Assembly (NCBI GenBank): GCA_947359465.1
Contig: OX375878.1
Location: 78,784,416 to 78,848,415 of the forward strand
DNA from: Metellina segmentata
Lineage: Eukaryota; Arthropoda; Arachnida; Araneae; Tetragnathidae
DNA length: 64,000 nt
Reading direction: 5' to 3'
Both the position numbers and the translations under genes were made by a program. Below, piece by piece: positions 1 to 10,600 of this stretch. The first letter of the stretch is position 1, and every line of letters begins with the position of its first letter. Below the pieces are notes generated by a model. The model saw only the letters and a program-made list of their open reading frames with translations, was not told the origin of the DNA and ran no database searches.

Positions 1-113
1 TTTTAAATGAACTTGCCAATTGATTTGAAATTTTCCATTACAGGTATATCTGAAGACAAGTATCTTAATAATCAAATACATAAGTCCTTGGTAAAAGAAT
101 TATACTAACTTAC

Positions 114-399
114 ATACTAATCCAGTCAAAACAATCGTTTCAGAGTTTGACGAAACGAGTAAAATTTCTTTGCTCTCCTCTAAGTATAGAACGTTCGGCA
201 TCAATTTCGCAAGGGTATGAAATGTATTGTAGAGTTTAGAATATTGGCCAGAAAATATTTTTGCAGTCGGTTTTGGCATACTTTGCCCTATGTGTTTGAG
301 TAATTTGTGTTCACATTTTTGTATCAAAGAAACTTCAATCGTGTTTTGAGTTAGGTTATTAAAATCACAAACCGTCCCCATTCGTTTAACTTTGTCCAT
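114..399 (-). CDS. Possible first coding exon of an unknown gene, cut by the left edge
   Basis: I do not recognise this protein. The frame opens with ATG at 399 and runs about 95 codons with protein-like composition (for example KIFSGQYSKLYNTFHTLAK and LMPNVLYLEESKEILLV), unlike the low-complexity frames around it. Near its end are two consensus-like donor sites on the minus strand: GTATGT at 117-112 (exon end 118, complete codon) and GTAAGT at 113-108 (exon end 114). The stop a few codons further on would then be intronic. No signal peptide or membrane segment is visible. If real, the gene runs leftward out of the window and is divergent from Wnt6. It could also be a chance ORF; only composition and the donor sites support it. 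Confidence 0.4.
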
Positions 400-1175
400 G
401 CCTTTGGAGGGATTTATTTGGCTTGTGCGTAAATGTACCCGTTTAGTGAGGATACTTTTACTGTAGTTTTATGGAGAATGATTCCAAGAAAAAAATCACG
501 CGTGCTGTAATTTATCATCCTGTTGTGTTTTATTTTTAGAAAATTGTTTTCTTAATGGTCATAAAAGCGCCTGGTACGGGTTTTTACTTCTACCGGAAGT
601 TTAGACAAAAAGGATCACCGAGGAAAGGTTCGTTTTTATCACTCTTTGTTTTTATTCTTTCGGGAAGATCTCTCTTATAACTCAATCCACATAACTTAAT
701 TTTCGTAATCTCATATTGTTAATTTAAGTGATCTTGTAAACAGAGAAGGCATTGTTCTCAATAACGAAATGAGTTAATTATTTATTGTTCATTAAGTGAA
801 TCGGGGAGGTCTTGCGTCTCTTGAAGGTTTCGTTACACACACATTTTTTTCTTAGAATATATGGGTAATAAAACCTTTATGACTCTAAAACCAGAGACAT
901 CTAAAAGAGTGGAGGAAATTTTTTCCACTTAATTAAGAATCTTTGTAAATTGTATTTAAATTAGAAGCAAATTTAAAGGGCACTGAGACTTACAACAATA
1001 TGGAAGTAAATATGTATGCGATTGATTTTCAGTGAAAATCAGGACACCCTAGCGAAAGTGAAGACTTTACTTACAATACAAATGGTATCGCATGATACGC
1101 ACAGGAGATGTAGTTTATAGTGACGCTAGTCGCTTAATTTAATTGGAGTTGACCAATTAAATATCACATATCAAT
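400..1175. other. Non-coding stretch, nothing recognised
   Basis: AT-rich DNA between the putative exon and the MITE-like element. I see no exon, RNA gene or repeat boundary. If the exon at 114-399 is real, its promoter should lie here. Confidence 0.4.
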
Positions 1176-1679
1176 TAGGGATGCGATATCGATGTTTTGT
1201 AAAAAACATCGATGTATTGGAGTTATGTTTATACTTGTCGTTGTTTTTACGTTGTCGATGTTTTAATTTTAAATAAAAAAAGTACCATTATAAAAATTTT
1301 AAAAAAATAACCAAGAAGCATAATTTTCATAATTAGTAAATTGACCAAGGGTGAAGGGTCTGAAAAGTATGAAGATAAAAGGGGGAGCGGTGTCTCAAGC
1401 AACGAGACAGTAGGGATGCGACATCGATGTCGATGTTTTTTTTTTAAATAAACATCGATTTATTGGAGCCGATGTTTGTTTAACATCGATGTTTTTACAT
1501 TATCTAAGTTTTTACGCTGTCAATGTTTTATTATTGAACCAGTACTAAACCAGTTTTAAAAAATGGAGAAAAAAAGTTTGTATACATCGGTGTTTAAAAA
1601 CATCAATGGTTTTGGGACTATGTATTGTTGACATCTATGTTTTAATGTTGAACATCGATGTTTTGTTGTCGCATCCCTA
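1176..1679. mobile_element. MITE-like non-autonomous element, probably hAT type, with an internal tandem copy
   Basis: The element starts TAGGGATGCGATATCGATG at 1176 and ends with the inverse, GTCGCATCCCTA, at 1679. The flanks ATATCAAT (1168-1175) and ATATAAAT (1680-1687) match in 7 of 8 positions, consistent with an 8-bp hAT-type target duplication. A second left end, TAGGGATGCGACATCGATG, begins at 1411 and is followed by the same order of motifs as the first, so the left half is tandemly duplicated. The inside is full of the short palindrome ACATCGATGT. There is no coding capacity. Confidence 0.65.
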
Positions 1680-1785
1680 ATATAAATTCGGACATCATCC
1701 TTTGGAATTTTTATTGACGAAGTTGTGCAATCGTATTCGAAGACCAAATCGAGTGACGTCATGTCGGTAATGGTAATGGTAATTT

Positions 1786-1905
1786 TAGTTAACGTCGTAC
1801 TAGAGCAACACAACGGGCTATTGACGACGGTCCGGGATCAGTCCCTTAAGGGAAAGATCCGAGGACAACACCTCGTAATTTTGAACCACGACGTCGTGTC
1901 GGAAT
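1786..1905 (-). repeat. SINE body fragment (family shared with at least nine other sites)
   Basis: This contains the conserved block GACGGTCCGGGATCAGTCCC, then AAGATCCGAGGACAACACC and AATTTTGAACCACG. These blocks recur at 4.95, 28.0, 30.8, 31.1, 37.7, 43.0 and 52.6 kb in the same order. The tRNA-derived head is absent here. Confidence 0.7.
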
Positions 1906-4023
1906 AAATACAGTAAACACGTTCCGCCTCAGAAACACTATCACCACCAACTTTCAGTTCAGTAGAAAACTTCTTACTTGTTGAACTTTCATTAAAGATT
2001 TCAGGTTTCATCAAACTACATATAAGGCACATTTAAAGTTATTGGATGCTCTTTTTTTAAATAAGAGGAAATTCATTGATATAAAATCTTATGTCTACAT
2101 TGAGGTAACTCCGATGTTTACCAGCATGTAAAATACGTATATAATTTTTCTTTGTTTAGAAATGTATTAATAGATAGTATCTATGGTGGGTAAACTTCGA
2201 TAGAATAACTAATAAAAAAAAAAAAAGAAGGAAATTTATTAAAAAAACAAGAAAGAACAAAGCTTGAGGCAAACATTTGAACACAGAACATTGTAAACAC
2301 GTTTATCTTGAAATGAAAATAATTTTCTCTGTGTTTTTGACAATCGGTTGACTAATAAGGCCTAATAAGGTAATAGTTGTTTGCCTTTTTATAAAATTTA
2401 GTTTTGAACTTGTAAAATGCATTTAGTTGAGTTTTTATTTTTGTATTTTACTTTTATTTCATGAACATGGCATAAAGTTTAAAAGTGAAATGCTTTGATA
2501 CGGCTAAACTTTTAGAGATTTGAAAAAAAAGTTTTTTTTATTAGCTGTCAGTTTAGTACGTAGTTCTACCAGTAAAACTCATGGGGAGCTTCTGAAATAA
2601 CTTGATGGTACAATGTTTCTGAAATTGATGTGTGAAAGTAAAATGTGAGCACTTGGGAAATAGTAAGCGATGCAACGAATGGTATTGGAACAAGTCAGGT
2701 CAATCCACACCATTCTTCTCAACAAGCTACAATTTTCCCATAGGTCGCATGTGGAATAGCATTTTTTTAAATATAACAATAAAATTATTTTAATCTCGTT
2801 CACTCATTGCATACTTGTATAGTAGCATTATTGAGATGTTTATTTCAAAGCGATTGCCAGTTTTTAGATCTACTTCACTAATCACTAAGATGAGTTTCCT
2901 GCATAAACCTTCTTAAATCATTTTGAATAGTGAAAAAAAATCTTTCGGAAATTAGGGGCACTAGAACAGTTTATAACAAAGACACTACGACATCTGAGAA
3001 TTTCTTGTTGTGTCTCAAAACCATTTTTACTGTAAAATACGAAACGTCGTTGTAATTAAATAGCCGCTGTTTCAAAATATATATATATCACAAATGTTTA
3101 TCTTCATACCTAATATTTATGTTTCATATTGTTTATACTAAGGTGAATATGAAATATAGGTTTTAAAAATAAAACCTTATTTTATAAAAAAGAAAACTTC
3201 TTAGTTTTGATTATATGTATTTAGGGTCTGGTATGTCTTAAGATCTATCTTAGTATGTTATTTGACACATGGTTCTTAATACATTTCTAGTTTTTATATT
3301 TATATTAAATTTTTAATGAATTTTTATGTGGCTTAGAGTTTTATAACCTTGTTTTGGAATAAAAGTAAGATTCCCATATCGGTATAGACGGCTTTGATTT
3401 TCATATAAGTCACTTACATCTTGGATAATAAATCTTACAAAATGAAAGGGTTTTTTTTATTAACACTGAAGCATAATTCCTGATATTCCAGAGAATTCTG
3501 GACAAATAAAACTCAATCGACGAAGTATTAATAAAAAACCTTTTAGTTGAAAACAGTCAAATGAACATTATTACAAACAAAAAATAAAATAATTACAAAT
3601 AAAAAATACCTATCAGATAAAAATATATAACTAGCCGCATATTATTTCGTGAGTTGCAGTAAACGACCAGCACATTTTTGTACCCAAATAAATTCAAGTA
3701 GCACATTAATATATTTAGATTGATGATTTCTAAGAAATATCCGACAATTAATTATTTTCGGTGGAATCCGGCTTAGCGCGTAAAATCCGGACCTATCCAG
3801 ACTTTTCCGGACGTCTGGTTGCCTAAGGTTCATCCTATAGAATATGTTTGTAGAAAACAGGCCTGAGTTCACTATCCAGGTTGTTGCTAGTCACACCAAT
3901 TCAATTAACCAAATCATCCATGGTCTTTAATTTAAAAAATAATCATTCTTAATAATACTGTTACACCGGTGTAAGAAATTCGTAATAGTATTTTACACTT
4001 CGTTCCTTTTTGTATTAATCTAG
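1906..4023. other. Region upstream of or intronic to Wnt6; no exon found
   Basis: The first visible Wnt6 coding exon begins with a single base of a split Trp codon, so an upstream exon ending in TG must carry the start codon and signal peptide. I searched by eye for a hydrophobic leader followed by TG|GT and did not find a convincing one here. It may lie left of the window. Confidence 0.35.
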
Positions 4024-4244
4024 GGCTATGGGTCGTCATCTTGTACTGGACCCTGGACGGATCTGTCGCAAAACTCGACGACTACGAGGAAAACAGGCTT
4101 TAATCTGCAAGAAAGAACCAGAAGTAGTGACAGCTATTGGAGAAGGATCTAAACTGGGCATCCATGAATGTCAACACCAATTCAGGTTCAGGAGGTGGAA
4201 CTGCACCACGGCAAAAAGATCCCTGAAGAAAGTCTTGACTAGAG
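4024..4244 (+). CDS. Wnt6: Wnt6 exon A (N-terminal part of the Wnt domain)
   Basis: The acceptor TCTAG ends at 4023. The first base completes a Trp codon begun in an upstream exon. The exon encodes W-AMGRHLVLDPGRICRK through RSLKKVLTR and ends after one base of the next codon at donor GTATGT (4245-4250). It carries the first conserved cysteines and the HQFRFRRWNCTT block. The ATG at 4028 is internal and is not the start codon. Confidence 0.92.
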
Positions 4245-7200
4245 GTATGTGACTTGGTTTCCTTCTGACAGTTAGCAGCATACAACTGCTTTTTCTTTGT
4301 TAGGCTTAAAATGTTAAAATTATCTCGTGTGGAAAAATTCGTATCGAATGTAAAGTAGTATACAGTGTGTTGAATATAGAGCAATTGATTTCCAAGTGTT
4401 CGAAGATATGAAATTTCAAGTGGTTCTACCATCTAAATTAAAACTTACAAAAGTGTTGGTTGAATGATATAAATTTCTAGTACTTTTTTAATGTTAACTA
4501 TTCAACAATATATTGAAATGCGATATTGATAGAACTAGTAGGTCTACTGTTAAGGCTTGTGACGCGAAACACGCTGTAGTTAATTACTGTTACAAAAATA
4601 AAATACATTTGAACAATTGTGACATCTGATTTAATAAATTATTTATTTAATGGTAATTAGGCAAAACTTAAGGTTGCCTGCGTAAATTCCAATCTACACC
4701 AATTTTATTGCCTATAATGTAAATCGGTATCCATCGGTAGTGTAAACTTCCAAACGTTACTTCTATAGGCGCCATCATCAGTCACGTAAGGTAGCATTTT
4801 GCCTCTTAACTTCGCTACTGTTCCAATATCTAATTTTGACTATTATACAATCAAAGCTTACTTGACCTAATTATAGATCTACCAATCATACTGTAGATGC
4901 ACTGACAAAGGGTAGGAAGGTATTTGAATCGTTAATTGATGCAACATAACTTTCTATTGATGATGGTCCGGGGTCAATTCCTAAGAGAAATATCAGGGGA
5001 CAGCACCTCGAAATTTTGAAACATGGTCAGATGACGAGGTCACACCCGAGTAGGCATACCACCTTTCCAAGCTTCCAGACCACGACGAAGTGAAAAAATT
5101 CGAGTACACAGGATTTATCATACGCCAGTATCCATGGATACACTAATAAAATGGTTCGTCTTATTCGACGAATTCTGGAGTTTACAGAACCATTTCTGAT
5201 CTGTGAGTTAATATGTACGTCGTCAGGAGGGAAAGTTGTGACAGTGGAAAGATGACCCGCGATGAGTTCAACCTCAAAACTAAAAAGGTCAATATTGAAA
5301 AAAAGGTGTTCACTGGATGGGGCTATGAAAATCTGTGTGTATTTTTTCTTGCTTTTCATGAAACATATCATTGTACAGTACATGCCTAAATACCTGATCA
5401 CTATTTTGAACTTACCCGTCTAACATGAACGTTATAAAACACTCATCAAAGGTGATTAATTTGGTATCCCTGTTTTAGTTATCACATGATCACACAATTC
5501 CTCTGGGTATATACACTACCATACAATAATGGGCCGGACGCCAACGGATTTACATAAAATCCGACTACTTGTTCGGGGGTGTTTTTTGTGGTATGACCGG
5601 GGACCTTTGCATTTTGTTCCTGATAAATTGAACGCCGATGCCTACATGAACATTTTGGACAATCAGGTTCTTCCTACGCCCTGACAATTTTATGGAATGG
5701 ACGAATGTTACTTCCAGGACGACAACGCTCCATGACATGTAGCAGCCTCTGTCAAGCAGTGGTATCAAGATAGGGATGTAAAACGTCTTCTCTGGCCTTC
5801 TCAAAGTCCCGACCTAAACCCAATAGAACATTTGTGGGACGAGTTAGAGCGACGCTTATGGGCCAGGGAACCACGTCCGAAATCTACAGCTGAGCTGGCG
5901 ACATTCTTGCAGCAGGAATGGACAAAAATACCCATAGCTGTGTGTCAAAACCTTGTTGAAAGTATCCCCAGAAGGGTTGCAGTGTAATTGCAGCACGTGG
6001 GGACCCCCCCCCCTATTAAAGCGTGTATTCTTTCCATTATACCATCACATCTTGCTGTGCGGTCCATTATTGTAGGGTAGTGTACTTCAAGATTAGATGT
6101 TACTGCCTTTTTATATTTTCACCTCAGAAGAATCCTTATAGTACGAATCTCAGGTTAATAATTGTAATTAATACTTGGGTTCTATTTGTGGTATGAATGA
6201 ATCTTCCAGTGTTAAAGAAAATTTCCAATATTACTAGCAGACCTGTGCATAGCACTTATCGATGGAAGTGTTAGAACGTTTCATACCTTATTTCAATCCA
6301 TTTACAATGAATATATTATCCGATATACGCATTTTATACCTTCAAAAGAAATAAAAAGGGCAAAAAATATGTAGCAATATTTCTTGTACTTACTATTCAG
6401 ACTTATCCTTAATTCCAATAAAGTGCAGACCTCTATCAAGACACAACAATTAACTTCGAAACGTCCACTCCAATTCCATCCCATTCACACAGAGGACTCG
6501 GTATTTTTTACCTCTAAGGCGATTTTCACGTTCGCCCAGATTTCCTTTTCTACTTTGATTTCTATCGTCCAGATTTTTCATAGCCTTCACATATGAATTC
6601 CTTTTCCAGATACACGAGAAACTGGTTTCGTGAACGCGATCACTGCAGCCGGGATCATCTTCTCCATCACACAGGCCTGCAGCTACGGCCAGCTGCTGGA
6701 CTGCTCCTGCGAGAGGAACGCCCCACCAGCGGCGGCGTTGTCCCCGCCGCCCCAAGAGACGGCCGAAGGTCGATGGGAATGGGGCGGGTGCAGCGACAAC
6801 ATCAACTTCGGATACAGAAAGTCCAAAGAGTTCATGGACGATCGCTTCCGAAGACGGAGTGACCTGAAGACATTGCTGCTCACGCACAACTATGAGGCTG
6901 GTCGCCTGGTATGCTATGTCCAATGTCTTTTTCGAAAATTGAAACTCGTCCTGTTTGAAAAATAATAAATCAATGCAGTTCCTATTTCAATCTCGCGTGA
7001 CACGATAAAAAATGCAAAGCGATAGGAGAAGATTCAAATTAATCAAAGGAACTGCTTACTTCCAGGAAGGCTTTCTACTGGAACTGTTCTGCAGATTGAA
7101 ATTGCCCTTAGAAATGTAAAACTTATACATCATCAATTAATTCAGGCTGCGTTGCATAATAATCTATTTGGAGTATTTATTTAACACATCATTTTCAAAT

Positions 7201-9479
7201 GCAAGCCTGGTTTTCTCTGTGACCCAAAAACATTATGGCTAAAACGCTACAATGCATATTGCATTGCGTGTAAGAACGCATGTACAGCATAACAAAAGTA
7301 AGGTAAATTTTTGTGATTCTGGTGGTTGTTTCGACTAAGTCAATGCAGGAAAACTGGCAAGATCTTGATCCCATCTGCATACAAAAATCGGCAATATCTG
7401 GATGATGCGCTATCCTTCATTGACAAAATTGGTCATATCTTGGTGAATATATATCTCGTCCATTTGGAGGGTTAAAACGGAAAAGAATCGATAAAAAATA
7501 TGCAGAAAAGGGTGTAAAAAATGTTACAAAAATCTGTGTTCATACAGTATGTTCCTTGCGTAGAAAGTGAAACAACAACTGAAATAAATAAATGCTTAGG
7601 TAACCTGAGTATACTTCGTAGTCGTTAGCCCGTGAGCAGAAAGTGCTTAAAACTAGGCCGTACGTCGCAGAACAAACAAAATCTTTGCAGAACAATTTTT
7701 CCTTAAATTTATGAAAATTTTGGCCGATCTTTTTTCAATCATAAGTTACGATGTTCTGCAGTGCAAAGCGCGCTCCTTGCCATACCTTTTTTTTTCTTTT
7801 CTAGCTACGGAACAACCTCCCAACACCCCCCAAATTACCACAAACTCTTTATAAATAACACATCTTCTAAATCAATGTCAAAATATTTAACTTCAAAGTT
7901 ATCGACAGAATTGCGATGTTCTGAAAGTATGCCTTGGCTTTAAATAAATAAAGTAAGTTAGTTAATTTTGATGTTTTATTATAAATTTGTAAGCTGATAT
8001 ATATATAATTGTGTTTTACGTCTGTTTTTGTACTGCAGTTTTCAAAATTTGGACAAAATACCTGCATAATAATTACAATTGCTTGGAATTGTGTCGCAGA
8101 ACACTGAATATAATTCTGCATCTGGTGTCATAGGAATACAGCTTAAGCAGTGTGCTGTCTAATTAGTCCTCGTGTAAAATATGATCCTATATCAATACAA
8201 ACAACTTTCTATCACGCTTAACTGAAGCTAAAACAAAGAATGAGTTTCCGTGATAAAGCTCTGTTGTTCATAATAGGAAGCTTCTCACTTATTTTTAAAG
8301 AAAAATCACATTAATGTCTTTTCTAGTAATGCTTCGACGATCTTCAATAGCGCACTTTCTACAGTAGCTTGAGTTCATAGCCATTTTTCTAGTGATATGA
8401 AAACTTGATTCACGCTTAAGAAACAGGAAAATGTTTTTATTGATTCATCGAAAGTGATATTTATAGCAAAACAATGGCTGTAGAAAACTCTTATGTGAAT
8501 TATTTTCAAACTACAACTACAAGCAAAAGCTTTGTGAATTCCTGAGAAGATATTTTTTTTTTAACTCGTGGCAGTTAATGAGCATATTTTAATAGCAAAT
8601 AAGTCGTGATTTGGAATTGAATTAGTGATTTTAAACTATATAGTGTAAATATAGCTTCATTGCCTGGAAGTAACAATATTTAACCCTGTAGAGGGAATTA
8701 TGAAAAAAATGTTGAAAAATTTGTAAATGAAGAACAATTACTTTATATGCATGCTTTTTTAAATAATTGTTTTGGCTTTATAAGAAATACTTGGTTATCT
8801 GAGTCACAAGATATAATTTTTTAAGAATTCTAGATATGTTTATATATAAAAAAACATCTAGTTTTTTACCACATTTTAGTTCACCAAACCTATCACATTA
8901 TTATTTTCTTTAGACGCTACTACTCAATTCTTTGCGAAATAAATGCACAAATAAAAGCACATTCACAATCCATAATCTGTTTTTTTAAAGTTGTAACTTT
9001 GCGTTCCTTCGTTCCAGGCAGTAAAGCGATACATGAAGCTCGTCTACAAGTGCCACGGCATGTCTGGCTCGTGCGCCGTGAAGTCTACTTGGAGGAAGCT
9101 GCCTCTCTTCAGAGAAGTCGGCAACCACTTGAAAGAACGCTTCGACGGTGCAGCCAAGGTGATGCCGGGCAACGACGGCCAAGGATTCATCCCGGAGGGT
9201 GCCACCATCAAACCCCCAGAGAAAGAAGATATCGTCTACACAGAGGAATCGCCGAGCTACTGCGAAGCGGACAAGAAGACGGGATCCCTTGGTACGCAGG
9301 GGCGGCACTGCAACCACACTTCCATCGGCGTGGACGGTTGTGAACTTCTGTGCTGTGGCAGAGGCTATGAGGCCGTTCGCAGGACTCATAGGGTGAACTG
9401 CAACTGCAGGTTCCAGTACTGCTGCGAAGTGCAGTGCGAAACGTGTGACAGGAGACACACTTACAGTCGATGCCTGTGA
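4024..9479 (+). CDS. Wnt6: Wnt6, secreted signalling glycoprotein (three of the coding exons; 5' exon missing)
   Basis: Exons 4024-4244, 6610-6908 and 9018-9479 join in frame into the whole Wnt domain up to the stop TGA. Subfamily is assigned by marks typical of Wnt6: the start W-A-M-G-x-x-L-V-x-D-P-x-x-I-C-R-K, the block QFRFRRWNC, the sequence AITAAG followed by ITQACSYGQLLDCSC, a proline-rich insert before WEWGGCSD, and KSKEFMD. The palmitoleoylation site is kept (Ser in CHGMSGSC). As known for the family, the product is lipidated by Porcupine, carried by Wntless and binds Frizzled receptors. Oddities: Tyr replaces the first Cys of the usual CKCHG (codon 9045-9047), Thr replaces the Cys of the usual KTCW (codon 9087-9089), and HNNEAGR reads HNYEAGR. 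The frame is otherwise intact, so this looks like a functional gene. Wnt1 and Wnt4 were considered but lack the insert and start motif. Confidence 0.93.
4935..5110 (-). repeat. SINE body fragment
   Basis: The blocks GATGGTCCGGGGTCAATTCC, GGACAGCACCTCGAAATTTT, GGTCAGATGACGAGGTCACA and CTTTCCAAGCTTCCAGACCA match the order in the other copies. The tRNA-like head is missing. Confidence 0.7.
5512..6084 (+). mobile_element. Tc1-like transposon, internally deleted, with both terminal inverted repeats
   Basis: The left end TACACTACCATACAATAATG (5512-5531) is mirrored by CATTATTGTAGGGTAGTGTA at the right end (6065-6084), one mismatch in 20. Between them lies the C-terminal part of a Tc1/mariner transposase in plus orientation (about 5570-5985): LWYDRGPLHFVPDKLNADAY, then YFQDDNAPCHVAASVKQWYQ, then SQSPDLNPIEHLWDELERRL. 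The last two carry the second catalytic Asp and the family motif around the third acidic residue. In-frame stops near 5683 (TGA) and loss of the N-terminal DNA-binding half show it is dead. It sits in a Wnt6 intron. Confidence 0.85.
6610..6908 (+). CDS. Wnt6: Wnt6 exon B (central part)
   Basis: The acceptor TTTTCCAG ends at 6609. The first two bases complete an Asp codon (DTRETGFVNAITAAG). The exon holds the proline/alanine-rich Wnt6-type insert (ERNAPPAAALSPPPQETAEG) followed by WEWGGCSDNINFG and SDLKTLLLTHNYEAGRL. It ends on a complete Leu codon at donor GTATGC (6909-6914). The second Asn of the family HNNEAGR is Tyr (codon 6891-6893). It is clearly more GC-rich than its flanks, as are the other host exons. 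Confidence 0.93.
6909..9017 (+). other. Wnt6 intron, nothing else recognised
   Basis: AT-rich intron with a consensus-like donor and the acceptor CGTTCCAG. No coding or clear transposon remnant is seen. Confidence 0.8.
9018..9479 (+). CDS. Wnt6: Wnt6 terminal exon (lipidation hairpin and Cys-rich C-terminal domain)
   Basis: It starts in phase 0 with AVKRYMKLVYKCHGMSGSC. The Ser at 9063-9065 is the conserved acyl-acceptor. It runs through FREVGNHLKERFDGA, KPPEKEDIVYTEESPSYC, GVDGCELLCCGRGYE and the Cys-rich end to RCL-stop (TGA 9477-9479). Two normally invariant cysteines, one on each side of the hairpin, are Tyr (9045-9047) and Thr (9087-9089). The other cysteines of the C-terminal domain appear to be present. 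Confidence 0.94.
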   Translation, partial: AVKRYMKLVYKCHGMSGSCAVKSTWRKLPLFREVGNHLKERFDGAAKVMPGNDGQGFIPEGATIKPPEKEDIVYTEESPSYCEADKKTGSLGTQGRHCNHTSIGVDGCELLCCGRGYEAVRRTHRVNCNCRFQYCCEVQCETCDRRHTYSRCL

Positions 9480-10600
9480 CAGTTGACTAGTGCCTACGCC
9501 ATTTTACTGTGCCAATACTGTGTTTGAGTCCAAAAGAAAGGTACTTGAAATTCTCACGCTTCCACTAACGCACATGAATTCGACGAGTTGGGATGGAGCC
9601 GTTCGCTTCGTCAGCACATCTTAGACTAGGAAGAGTGAATCAATTTCAAAACGAACTGTCTTTCGACTTGTCCTATCACTGATTTTGCAGTGACGTTATA
9701 AAGCAACTTGAGTTGGGAAAAGGCGACTTTCTCACTGGAGCTTCATTGTTCATTGAAGAAAAACGACTGGTTTAAAGTGTAATTTATTCGTTCCGAGAAT
9801 CCATATATATGGACGTTTGATTTTGCCTCTTGAAACTCAACTGCGGACAAAATTATTTTTTCTTACCACGAATTATTATGGATTCTCTGGTTATGAGAGG
9901 AAGCTACTTATAAAATTCTTCATTGTAACCATGTATTGATATAAACTCACATGCATATTAATATTCAAAGAGTAATTGCGTAAATGAATTCGTAGTTACA
10001 AAATTATTTATTCTTACTATGGATTATGATGGATTTCCTGATTTTGATAGGAGCTGGTTACAAAATTGTTTATTGTTATCATGAATTGGTAAGGATTCAC
10101 ATTTATTAATGTTCGATGAGCTTTTACATGAATGAATCGATAGCCATTAAGAACTTTACATGGGTTTCAAGGGGCAAAATAAGAGACCATGTATTAAAAC
10201 ATCTGGTACAAAGTGGTTACGGTTGAAAAATTAAATGCTTTACTTGCTTTTTTTCTGTAATGCTTATATTTTTAATAATATGTTTCAAAATTGCGTGTCA
10301 ATGATGAAGAACTCTATTTTGATGGTATTTATAGAATAAGATAGTAATAGGACGAAAAAGTGAGTGAGTTGTATGTGAAGCGTTTGCAGAATAGTTTTCA
10401 TTCTGTTCCTTTACAAAATCTTGGAATACTCACACTCCACTACAAGTAAATCACTAATGTGTATAATAAAACAATGTTGAATATAATTGAGTGATTAGCT
10501 TTTCTATATTACATACAAACTATACTTAGTCTTAAAATTATATTTGGTTAATTAGTTTAATTACTTTAATTTAACTTCTTAGTTCTAAAAACAATTAAAG
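9480..10600 (+). other. Probable Wnt6 3' UTR
   Basis: Non-coding sequence after the stop. A canonical AATAAA lies at 10465-10470 and an ATTAAA near 11083; either could end the transcript. Repeated segments inside are listed separately. The UTR end cannot be fixed without transcripts. Confidence 0.4.
9847..10140. repeat. Two diverged direct repeats of about 151 bp in the probable Wnt6 3' UTR
   Basis: ACAAAATTATTTTTTCTTAC starts the first copy at 9847 and ACAAAATTATTTATTCTTAC the second at 9998. Both go on through ATTATGATGGATT-like and GGAGCT-like blocks and end with AAATGAAT / TGAATGAAT. A partial third start, ACAAAATTGTTTATTGTTAT, lies at about 10061. Confidence 0.55.

Larger units (their letters stand above)
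4245..6609 (+). other. Wnt6 intron, with a SINE fragment and a Tc1 relic
   Basis: Bounded by GTATGT and a TTTTCCAG acceptor. Apart from the SINE fragment and the Tc1-like element listed separately, nothing is recognised. Confidence 0.85.

Noticed and set aside
6450..6923. Minus-strand 157-codon frame over Wnt6 exon B
   Set aside because: Antisense shadow; splice sites and homology support the plus strand.
8985..9458. 157-codon minus-strand frame opposite the last Wnt6 exon
   Set aside because: Antisense shadow of a GC-rich coding exon.
4024..9479. Assignment of the Wnt gene to Wnt1, Wnt4 or Wnt10
   Set aside because: Wnt6-type start, AITAAG context, proline-rich insert and KSKEFMD fit Wnt6 better; Wnt1 and Wnt4 lack the insert.
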